Origin: CALXXL01 sp034926605
Lineage (GTDB): Bacteria > Verrucomicrobiota > Lentisphaeria > Victivallales > Victivallaceae
Reading direction: 5' to 3'
NCBI GenBank assembly: GCA_034926605.1
Contig: JAYFQV010000005.1
Location: 6,402-70,401 of the forward strand
DNA: 64,000 nucleotides
Shown: positions 57,698 through 64,000 of the stretch, in pieces
How positions within the stretch are numbered: position 1 is the stretch's first letter
Layout of the letters: each line of letters starts with the position of its first letter
Made by a program: the position numbers and the translations under genes
The notes under the pieces: model-generated
The model's database searches: none
The model's input: only the letters and a program-made list of their open reading frames with translations
Told to the model about the DNA's origin: nothing

Positions 57698-59806
57698 ATG
57701 CAGGCTCAGGAAAAAGTATATAAAGAGTCGCCAAACCGCAAGGTTCCGCTTGCCGAGACCCGCAACATTGGCATTATGGCTCACATCGACGCGGGCAAGA
57801 CGACGCTTTCGGAACGTATTCTGTTTTATTGCGGCCTCAGCCATCGCCTCGGCGAAGTGCATGACGGTACCGCCACCATGGACTGGATGGTCCAGGAGCA
57901 GGAACGCGGCATCACCATCACCAGCGCGGCGACCACCGCTTTCTGGAAAGGACACCGAGTCAATCTGATCGACACCCCCGGACACGTCGACTTCACCGCC
58001 GAGGTGGAGCGCTCGCTGCGCGTGCTTGACGGCGCGGTGGCGGTGTTCTGTGCGGTCGGCGGCGTGCAGCCACAGTCCGAAACCGTGTGGCGGCAGGCCC
58101 AGAAATACAAGGTGCCGATCCTCGCCTTTGTGAACAAAATGGACCGTACCGGCGCCAACTTCGAGAATGTGGTCAAACAGATCAAATTCAAACTGGGTGC
58201 CTGTGCGATTCCCGTTATGCTTCCGATCGGCGCCGAAGGCAATTTTGCCGGCGTCATCAACGTGCTTGACAACAAGGCCATCTATTTTGACGGCGAAAAT
58301 GGCGACAAGCTTCGCATTGAAGACGTTCCTGCTGATATGCAGGAGGCCCGCGACGAGGCTTACAATCATGTGGTGGAGTGCCTGGCCGAGTCCGACGAGG
58401 AGATCATGGATCTCTATCTCAATGACGCCGTTCCCACCCTCGAACAGATTCGCGTCGCGTTGCGCCGCTCGGTTCTGGGCTGCCACGTGGTGCCGGTCTG
58501 CTGCGGTTCCGCGTTCAAGAACAAGGGGGTGCAGACCCTGCTCGACGCCGTGATCGATTACCTCCCGAGTCCGCTGGACATCTGGGATATCAACGGCACC
58601 GATCCGTCCACCGGCGAAGCGATGACCCGCCATGCCGGCGACGGTCAGCCTTTCTCCGCGTTGGCGTTCAAGATCATGAGCGACCCGTTTGTGGGCAAGC
58701 TGACGTTCTTCCGGGTTTACTCCGGCGTGGCGCAGCGCGGTATGACCGTGCTCAACCCGCGTACCGGGCGCACCGAGCGCCTCGGCCGTCTGCTCCAGAT
58801 GCACGCCAACTCCCGTGAAGAACGCGACGAAATTTTCTCCGGCGACATCGCCGCGGTGGTGGGCTTGCGCAATGTCACCACCGGCGACACGCTTTGCATG
58901 CAGAGCGAGCCGATCGTGCTTGAATCAATGACTTTCCCGGAGCCGGTCATCTCGATTGCGATCGAGCCCAAGTCCAGCGCCGAGCGCGACAAGCTTTATA
59001 AGGGCCTCGACGCCCTGTCGGACGAGGACCCGACCTTCCAGATGCACAGCGACGAGGAAACCGGCCAGACGATTATCTCCGGCATGGGTGAACTCCATCT
59101 GGAAATCATTCTCGACCGTTTGGTGCGTGAATTCAAGGTGGAGGCCAATACCGGTGCTCCGCAGGTTGCCTACCGCGAAGCGATCACCGGCCCCGGCGAC
59201 GCGAACAGCAAGTTCGTTCGTCAGACCGGCGGCCATGGCCAGTATGGCCATGTGATCGTCAACATGGTTCCGGGCGAGCCCGGTTCCGGTGTTGTGGTCG
59301 AAAACAAGGTGGTCGGCGGCAACATTCCCAAGGAATTCATCAAGCCGATCGAAGCCGGTATCCGCGAGGCGGCCGCTTCCGGCGTGCTTGCCGGATTCCC
59401 GCTCATCGACTTCCGCATCAGCATCATCGACGGTTCCTACCATCCGGTAGACTCCTCGGAAATGGCGTTCAAACTGGCCGGTTCCATGGCACTCAAAGAT
59501 GCCGCCCGCAAGGCCGGCATCACTCTGCTTGAACCGATCATGAAGCTCGAGATCACCACTCCGGATGAGAATATGGGCGATGTCATCGGCGACGTCACCA
59601 GCCGCCGCGGCAACATTGCCGAGGTTGATTCCTCCGGTCAGAGCAGCTTCACCATCATCACCGCGCATGTTCCGCTTGCGGAAATGTTCGGCTATGCCAC
59701 CGCGCTGCGTTCGCTGACCAAGGGACGCGCCAGCTACTCGATGGAGCCTCTGCATTTTGAACGAGTACCAAAACAAATTCAAGATAAATTAACCGAAAAG
59801 AAGTAG
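57698..59806 (+). CDS. fusA: Elongation factor G
   Basis: The 702-aa translocase has G1 AHIDAGKTTLSERI, ERGITITSAATTAFW, DTPGHVDFTAEVERS and NKMDRTGANF. Domains IV and V are complete (KFVRQTGGHGQYGHVIV, GDVTSRRGNI). Only one copy is in this window. Confidence 0.98.
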   Translation: MQAQEKVYKESPNRKVPLAETRNIGIMAHIDAGKTTLSERILFYCGLSHRLGEVHDGTATMDWMVQEQERGITITSAATTAFWKGHRVNLIDTPGHVDFTAEVERSLRVLDGAVAVFCAVGGVQPQSETVWRQAQKYKVPILAFVNKMDRTGANFENVVKQIKFKLGACAIPVMLPIGAEGNFAGVINVLDNKAIYFDGENGDKLRIEDVPADMQEARDEAYNHVVECLAESDEEIMDLYLNDAVPTLEQIRVALRRSVLGCHVVPVCCGSAFKNKGVQTLLDAVIDYLPSPLDIWDINGTDPSTGEAMTRHAGDGQPFSALAFKIMSDPFVGKLTFFRVYSGVAQRGMTVLNPRTGRTERLGRLLQMHANSREERDEIFSGDIAAVVGLRNVTTGDTLCMQSEPIVLESMTFPEPVISIAIEPKSSAERDKLYKGLDALSDEDPTFQMHSDEETGQTIISGMGELHLEIILDRLVREFKVEANTGAPQVAYREAITGPGDANSKFVRQTGGHGQYGHVIVNMVPGEPGSGVVVENKVVGGNIPKEFIKPIEAGIREAAASGVLAGFPLIDFRISIIDGSYHPVDSSEMAFKLAGSMALKDAARKAGITLLEPIMKLEITTPDENMGDVIGDVTSRRGNIAEVDSSGQSSFTIITAHVPLAEMFGYATALRSLTKGRASYSMEPLHFERVPKQIQDKLTEKK

Positions 59807-59809
59807 AAA

Positions 59810-60127
59810 ATGAGCACTTCCCAGCAAAAGATCCGAATTCGTTTGCAGGCTTACGAGAGCCGTATTCTCGATCAGTCTGTAGCCGAGATTGTCGGAACCG
59901 CCAAGCGTACCGGCTCGATGGTTGCCGGTCCGGTGCCGCTCCCGACTCGCATCGAACGCTTCACGGTGAATCGCTCACCGCATGTGAACAAGAAGTCGAT
60001 GGAGCAGTTCGAGATGCGCACTCATAAGCGCATGATGGACATCGTGAATCCCACCGCCAAAACGGTTGATGAGCTCAAGAAGCTCAATCTGCCGGCCGGC
60101 GTGGACATTTCCGTAAAAATCAGTTGA
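59810..60127 (+). CDS. rpsJ: 30S ribosomal protein S10
   Basis: The 105-aa protein has QKIRIRLQAYESRILDQSV and the loop VPLPTRIERFTVNRSPHVNK with EQFEMRTHKRM. It starts 3 nt after fusA, so the str and S10 groups are fused into one transcript with no promoter between them. Confidence 0.98.
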   Translation: MSTSQQKIRIRLQAYESRILDQSVAEIVGTAKRTGSMVAGPVPLPTRIERFTVNRSPHVNKKSMEQFEMRTHKRMMDIVNPTAKTVDELKKLNLPAGVDISVKIS

Positions 60128-60134
60128 TGAGGTC

Positions 60135-60181
60135 GCCCGCCGCAAGGCGGGCTGCAAGTAGGAACCGGCGGATTTCCGCCG
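60135..60181 (+). promoter_or_regulatory. Structured rpsJ-rplC spacer
   Basis: The 110-nt spacer holds GCCCGCC-GCAA-GGCGGGC (60135-60152) and a GGCGG-ATTT-CCGCC hairpin (60167-60180). No T-tract follows. It may set mRNA stability or hold an autoregulatory site. Confidence 0.4.
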
Positions 60182-60237
60182 CAAAGTGAGATACCAATGC
60201 GCCCGGCCGATTGGGTGTAAGTATCCGAAGGAGCAAA

Positions 60238-60870
60238 ATGAAAAATTTAATCGGTAAGAAGCTGGGGATGACCCAGATCTACGACGCTTCCGGCAAGATT
60301 ATCCCGGTGACGGTGATTGAGGCCGGTCCGTGCGTTGTGGTCGATGTCAAGACCCAGGACCGCGACGGTTACAGTGCGGTTCAGCTCGGCTTCGGCGCGA
60401 AGAAGGCGAAAAACGCCTCGAAGGCGGTTCTTGGACATTGCGCCAAGGCCGGTTACAAGACGACCGCACCCACCCATCTGCGTGAATTCCGCACCGAACA
60501 GGATTCCGACTTGGCGATCGGCAGCGAACTCAAGGCGGACGTCTTTGTCGAACAAGACTACCTCGATGTCACCGGCACTATCAAGGGCCGCGGCTTCCAG
60601 GGTGTGGTCAAGCGCTACCGCTTCGGCGGCGGCCGGGCCAGCCACGGCGGCGCGTGGACTCGTCGTACCGGTTCTATCGGTATGTGCGAATTCCCCGGCC
60701 GCGTTTGGCTCGGGAAGCGCATGCCCGGTCATATGGGCAACGTGCGGCGGACCATCCAGAATCTGGAAATCGTCCGGGTCATGGCCGAGGACAACGTCAT
60801 CCTAGTGCGCGGCGCGGTTCCTGGCGCCAATGGCGGCATCCTGCTGTTGCGCAAGGCAATCAAGAAGTAG
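60238..60870 (+). CDS. rplC: 50S ribosomal protein L3
   Basis: The 210-aa protein begins MKNLIGKKLGMTQIYDASGK. The tip region near the peptidyl transferase centre is RYRFGGGRASHGG...RTGSIGMCEFPGRVWLGKRM. ATG 60238 has an AAGGAG site; nine upstream codons in frame are rejected. Confidence 0.97.
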   Translation: MKNLIGKKLGMTQIYDASGKIIPVTVIEAGPCVVVDVKTQDRDGYSAVQLGFGAKKAKNASKAVLGHCAKAGYKTTAPTHLREFRTEQDSDLAIGSELKADVFVEQDYLDVTGTIKGRGFQGVVKRYRFGGGRASHGGAWTRRTGSIGMCEFPGRVWLGKRMPGHMGNVRRTIQNLEIVRVMAEDNVILVRGAVPGANGGILLLRKAIKK

Positions 60871-60882
60871 CAGGTGAATACA

Positions 60883-61512
60883 ATGACTAAGAAATTGGAT
60901 ATTCTGAATTGCCAGGGCGCGGTTGTCGGTGCATACGAACTTCCCGACGAGATTATCGAACTGGAGAAGGGCGATCAGGCCGTGCATGATTCCGTGGTTG
61001 CCTTCATGGCTTCCCAGCGTGCGGCCACCGCTTCCACCAAAACCCGCGGAGAGGTCTCCGGCGGCGGCGCCAAGCCGTTCCGTCAGAAGGGTCTCGGCCG
61101 GGCGCGTGCCGGTTCCAATCGTTCCCCGGTGTGGGTCGGCGGCGGTGTTACTTTCGGTCCCACTCCCGAGCGCAATTACAACAAGAAGGTCAACAAGAAG
61201 GTTGCCAAGCTGGCTCTGCGCCGCGCGTTCTCCGAGCGGGTGGCCGAGGGTTCGGTCTCGGTGGTCGACAAGTTCGATCTTCCCGATCACAAAACCAAAA
61301 GCGCCGTGGCGATCTTCAATGCCTTGAAGGTTGATACCACTCTGCTTTTCGCGGTTCCCGATTACGAGGAGTGCGTGGTGTGCGCCACCGGCAATCTGCC
61401 GGATGTTGCCCTTCGCAAGTCCATCAGCATCAATGTGTATGAGCTGCTTCGCTTCGGCCGCTTGCTCTTCACCAAGGACGCGCTCGACGCTTTCGTGGCG
61501 CGCCTGAGCTAA
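60883..61512 (+). CDS. rplD: 50S ribosomal protein L4
   Basis: The 209-aa protein has the tunnel loop (STKTRGEVSGGGAKPFRQKG, GRARAGSNRSPVWVGGGVTF). In E. coli L4 represses the S10 operon. ATG 60883 with AGGTG upstream is preferred to the GTG at 60874. Confidence 0.96.
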   Translation: MTKKLDILNCQGAVVGAYELPDEIIELEKGDQAVHDSVVAFMASQRAATASTKTRGEVSGGGAKPFRQKGLGRARAGSNRSPVWVGGGVTFGPTPERNYNKKVNKKVAKLALRRAFSERVAEGSVSVVDKFDLPDHKTKSAVAIFNALKVDTTLLFAVPDYEECVVCATGNLPDVALRKSISINVYELLRFGRLLFTKDALDAFVARLS

Positions 61513-61524
61513 GGAGGTAAAGTA

Positions 61525-61806
61525 ATGAAAAACGCATACAGCATCATCCTTGCTCCGGTCGTCAGCGAGAAAAACCAGATGCTCGGGACCAAGGGCAAAT
61601 ACGTGTTCAAAGTCGCGCCCGACAGCGAGAAGATCGAAATCGGCCGCGCGGTGGAACAGTTGTTCAACGTCAAGGTCGCTTCGGTCAACATAATGATCGT
61701 GGGTGGCAAGGCCAAACGCATGGGGCGCTCGATCAAGCAGGGTCGCCGGCCGGATTGGAAGAAAGCGATCGTAACGTTGTCGGAAGGCTCTATCGAGCTT
61801 TTCTGA
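61525..61806 (+). CDS. rplW: 50S ribosomal protein L23
   Basis: The 93-aa protein sits at the tunnel exit where trigger factor and SRP dock. LAPVVSEKNQMLGTKGKYVF and VKVASVNIMIVGGKAKRMGR are the family signature. It starts 12 nt after rplD with GGAGG. Confidence 0.96.
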   Translation: MKNAYSIILAPVVSEKNQMLGTKGKYVFKVAPDSEKIEIGRAVEQLFNVKVASVNIMIVGGKAKRMGRSIKQGRRPDWKKAIVTLSEGSIELF

Positions 61807-61824
61807 TAGTGAAAGGTTACTACC

Positions 61825-62652
61825 ATGGCATTGAAAAGTTATAGTCCGACCACTCCCAGCCGTCGCAATATGACGAGCGCCGACTACAGCGTGCTGACGA
61901 CCAACAAGCCCGAAAAGAGCTTGACGGTCGGCAAGAGCGGTACCGGCGGCCGCAATAATTACGGACGGATCACCACCCGCTTCCGTGGAGGCGGGAATAA
62001 GCGTGCTTATCGTCTGGTCGACTTCAAGCGTTCCAAGGACGGGATCCCGGCCACTGTCAAAACCATTGAATACGATCCGAACCGTTCTGCATATATCGCG
62101 CTGGTCTGCTATGCGGACGGCGAGAAGGCATACATCATCCAGACCTCCGGCATGAAAGTCGGCGATGTGGTGATGAACGGGGCGAAGTCCGAGCTGAAGC
62201 CCGGCAACAGCCTGAAGATCAAGGATATTCCGGTTGGCGTGAATATCTGCTGCATCGAGCTTCTGCCCGGCTGTGGCGCCAAGATTGCCCGTTCCGCGGG
62301 ACAGTATGCGGTGCTGCGCGGTAAAGAAGAGAAATATGCGCAGATTAAGTTGCCGTCTGGTGAAGTCCGCATGATTTCGGTCGAGTGCCGCGCCACCATC
62401 GGTGAAGTCGGCAACTCCGAATACATGAACATCAAGATGGGCAAAGCCGGCAAGAAGCGTTATCTTGGCTTCCGTCCGCACAACCGCGGCGTGGCCATGA
62501 ACCCGGTCGATCACCCGATGGGTGGCGGCGAAGGCCGTTCGTCCGGCGGCGGACACCCGGTGTCGCCGTGGGGTCTGTTGGCCAAGGGTTATCGTACCCG
62601 CAGCCCGAAGAAGAATTCCAGCAGATTCATCGTTGAGCGGAGGAAGAAATAA
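61825..62652 (+). CDS. rplB: 50S ribosomal protein L2
   Basis: The 275-aa protein needed for peptidyl transfer has KSGTGGRNNYGRITTRFRGG, RAYRLVDFKRSKDG, and the C-terminal MNPVDHPMGGGEGRSSGGGH with the conserved His. Its stop overlaps the rpsS start by one base. Confidence 0.98.
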   Translation: MALKSYSPTTPSRRNMTSADYSVLTTNKPEKSLTVGKSGTGGRNNYGRITTRFRGGGNKRAYRLVDFKRSKDGIPATVKTIEYDPNRSAYIALVCYADGEKAYIIQTSGMKVGDVVMNGAKSELKPGNSLKIKDIPVGVNICCIELLPGCGAKIARSAGQYAVLRGKEEKYAQIKLPSGEVRMISVECRATIGEVGNSEYMNIKMGKAGKKRYLGFRPHNRGVAMNPVDHPMGGGEGRSSGGGHPVSPWGLLAKGYRTRSPKKNSSRFIVERRKK

Positions 62653-62924
62653 TGGCCAGATCGATCAAAAAAGGCCCGTTCGTGGATCAGTATCTTATCG
62701 ACAAAATCGAGAAGATGAGCAAGGGCGGCAAAAAAGAAGCGGTCAAAACTTGGTCGCGCCGTTCGATGATCATTCCGGACTTTGTGGGACATACGTTCGA
62801 CGTGCACAACGGCAAGACCTTCTCGCCGGTGTTTGTCACGGAGAATATGGTGGGGCATCGCCTCGGCGAGTTCGTCCCGACCCGTGCGTTCCGCGAGCAC
62901 GGTGTGGTTTCCGGCAAGAAGTAG
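62652..62924 (+). CDS. rpsS: 30S ribosomal protein S19, last gene of the cluster
   Basis: The 90-aa protein begins MARSIKKGPFVDQYLIDKIE and has WSRRSMIIPDFVGHTFDVHN and GHRLGEFVPTRAFREHG. In almost all bacteria rplV, rpsC, rplP, rpmC and rpsQ follow. Here a terminator follows within 85 nt and none of those genes is in the remaining 1 kb. Confidence 0.98.
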   Translation: MARSIKKGPFVDQYLIDKIEKMSKGGKKEAVKTWSRRSMIIPDFVGHTFDVHNGKTFSPVFVTENMVGHRLGEFVPTRAFREHGVVSGKK

Positions 62925-63007
62925 TCTGTGCCGAGATCCCGGCGGATTACGGTTCCATGATTGGAGCCCGGCGCCGAGTTCTTCGGCGGAGATGCCAGAA
63001 GACTGTC

Positions 63008-63038
63008 AAGGCGGTCGGATTTATCCGGCCGCCTTTTT
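63008..63038 (+). terminator. Strong terminator after rpsS
   Basis: AAGGCGG-T-CGGAT pairs with ATCCG-G-CCGCCTT and runs into TTTTT, ending the ribosomal protein transcript. Confidence 0.9.
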
Positions 63039-63103
63039 ATTTTAAACTATGGCCGAATTGTTTTTGATACCCAGAAAATTATTGAATGTTTTGAGTCCGT
63101 TGC

Positions 63104-63132
63104 TTGAAAATATAGGTTACATATGGTATCTT
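63104..63132 (+). promoter_or_regulatory. Promoter of the 139-aa membrane protein gene
   Basis: TTGAAA (63104-63109), 17 bp, TATCTT (63127-63132), 27 bp before the ATG. Confidence 0.6.
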
Positions 63133-63159
63133 TGATGCTGTCAAACTGGGAGATATGAA

Positions 63160-63579
63160 ATGCGCTGGATAATTATTGGTATTGCGGCCGTGGTGGCGTT
63201 GGGGGTGGCGGTGACGGTGACGATTAATGTGTTGATAACGTCCAGGGTCAAGCGAAAGCTGGAATTCCTGCTGGCGGAGGAAGAAGAGAAGAACCCGGAT
63301 TTTTGTGCCAAGGCGATGGTCAGGATCGGATGCGTTGAGTGTCCGGGCGTGGTTACGGTTTCGGCTGGAACGCTCAGCATCATTCCGGTATTTGGAGATC
63401 CGGTGATAATGCCTTTGTCTTCGGCTATGCAATGCAAATGCGTTCAGCTCATAGCGTACGGCAAGTATTATTGGTGGGGGACGCGGGTGGTTAAGATCAT
63501 GGATAGGGGAACCGGGGTGAAGTATTTGCTGGGATTTCGGGGGGATTCGGGAAGGTTTGTCGAACGGCTTAAAAAATAA
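63160..63579 (+). CDS. Small membrane-anchored protein, possible PH-like domain
   Basis: The 139-aa product has one N-terminal membrane helix (WIIIGIAAVVALGVAVTVTI), a basic-acidic stalk (KRKLEFLLAEEEEK) and a beta-rich domain of about 85 aa. The pattern VTVSAGTLSIIPVFGDPVIM and YWWGTRVVKIMDRGTGVKY recalls bacterial PH/GRAM-like domains, but I do not recognise the family. It contains four cysteines, two in IGCVECPG. It has its own promoter and terminator and so is a single-gene unit in the place where rplV is expected. Confidence 0.7.
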   Translation: MRWIIIGIAAVVALGVAVTVTINVLITSRVKRKLEFLLAEEEEKNPDFCAKAMVRIGCVECPGVVTVSAGTLSIIPVFGDPVIMPLSSAMQCKCVQLIAYGKYYWWGTRVVKIMDRGTGVKYLLGFRGDSGRFVERLKK

Positions 63580-63603
63580 GTCGGAATCCGACTTGTTTTT
63601 TTT
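63578..63603 (+). terminator. Terminator of the 139-aa membrane protein gene
   Basis: Stem AAGTCGG/CCGACTT with a 3-base loop and a G followed by eight T. It overlaps the stop region of the gene. Confidence 0.85.
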
Positions 63604-63620
63604 GAAATATCGTCTACATT
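63593..63620 (+). promoter_or_regulatory. Promoter of tRNA-Ile
   Basis: TTGTTT (63593-63598), 16 bp, TACATT (63615-63620); its -35 overlaps the T-tract of the previous terminator. The tRNA starts about 100 nt further on. Confidence 0.45.
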
Positions 63621-63721
63621 AAAAGGGTTGCGATAGCTTCATCCTGATGGTTGACTGGTTGTCGCCGTATGCCGGATACTCATATGGTTCAGCCGGTATA
63701 GTGTGCATCATGCACATAAGT

Positions 63722-63798
63722 GGATCCGTAGCTCAGTTGGTTAGAGCAGGTGACTCATAATCTCCGGGTCGTCGGTTCAAGTCCGGCCGGATCCACCA
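63722..63798 (+). tRNA. tRNA with CAT anticodon, probably tRNA-Ile2
   Basis: A 77-nt cloverleaf with acceptor GGATCCG/CGGATCC, anticodon loop CTCATAA and encoded CCA. The stretch GAGCAGGTGACTCATAATC is close to E. coli ileX (GAGCAGGCGACTCATAATC), so it most likely reads AUA after lysidine modification; elongator Met is the alternative. The anticodon stem has a T-T mismatch at 29/41. Confidence 0.85.
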
Positions 63799-63812
63799 TT
63801 TTTAAGCTCAAA

Positions 63813-63853
63813 ACGCGGAAAACGGTTTCTAACTGTTTATCCGTGTTTTTTTT
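63813..63853 (+). terminator. Terminator of tRNA-Ile
   Basis: An imperfect stem from ACGCGGA and AACGG to CTGTT and CCGTGT, followed by at least eight T. Confidence 0.75.
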
Positions 63854-63949
63854 ATGTTTTCGAGGTAATTTCAAAAGTTTTTAATTCGGCGGGATGAAAA
63901 AAGAGGCAGAAGGTTCATCTTAACTCTGGTCTGACAAACTGGAGGAAAA

Positions 63950-64000
63950 ATGAACAATCTGCCGAAGCTTTACTTTACGCTGGAAACCTATCTTTTTCCA
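63950..64000 (+). CDS. Unidentified CDS, partial (N-terminus only)
   Basis: Seventeen codons, MNNLPKLYFTLETYLFP, run off the right edge. A GGAGG site 5 nt before the ATG supports the start. Nothing can be said of function; there is no signal peptide. No promoter of the local type stands out upstream. Confidence 0.5.
   Translation, partial: MNNLPKLYFTLETYLFP

Noticed and set aside
63160..63579. The 139-aa protein as a degraded rplV
   Set aside because: It has a membrane helix and no L22 motif, with its own promoter and terminator.

Overview
The window looks like a chromosomal segment of a GC-rich Gram-negative bacterium. A BamA homologue, two lipoproteins with lipoboxes, secreted thioredoxin-like proteins and two AlgX/AlgJ-like SGNH proteins point to a double membrane. 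The gene set (GH36 alpha-galactosidase, NahK-like sugar kinase plus ManC, ThyX, an HTH-EIIA fusion, signal peptidase I with a large insert) suggests the PVC superphylum, most likely Lentisphaerota (Victivallis-like). That assignment is inferred from memory of families and was not tested by a search. No prophage, insertion sequence, CRISPR array or rRNA operon was seen.

Layout. 1-3.6 kb (minus): four tandem paralogues of a secreted protein with a novel N-terminal module and a C-terminal thioredoxin domain; one has lost its CXXC. 3.9-9.2 kb: class C beta-lactamase-like hydrolase, GH36 alpha-galactosidase, U32-like Fe-S protein. 9.3-14 kb: lepA-lepB-purU-Cof phosphatase. 14-16.5 kb: a 56-aa protein gene with a strong promoter and repeated hairpins downstream, divergent from rpsA. 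16.5-24.4 kb: DMT transporter, SGNH protein, sugar kinase-manC, an unannotated about 90-nt RNA gene, a HAD gene, a second SGNH protein and recO. 24.4-29.8 kb: CDF transporter and guaB, HTH-EIIA, a membrane-bound GAF-PP2C phosphatase and panD. 30-43 kb (plus): prs-rplY-pth-rpsF-ssb-rpsR-rplI-dnaB, then bamA-lipoprotein-HAD-mnmE and thyX-lipoprotein. 43-63 kb: tRNA-Leu, tRNA-Thr, tuf, rpmG, tRNA-Trp, secE, nusG, rplKAJL, rpoBC, rpsL, rpsG, fusA, rpsJ, rplCDWB, rpsS. The S10 cluster stops at rpsS with a strong terminator, followed by a small membrane protein and a tRNA-Ile(CAU).

Reading the intergenic DNA gives a consistent promoter type, TTGnnn-N16/17-TAnnTT (most often TATATT), placed just upstream of many genes. 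It fixes several start codons and shows three genes with almost no 5' leader. Two divergent genes share one palindromic TTGCAA as their -35 element. RpoB and ribosomal protein S12 each carry a substitution at a classical antibiotic-resistance position (rifampicin and streptomycin).
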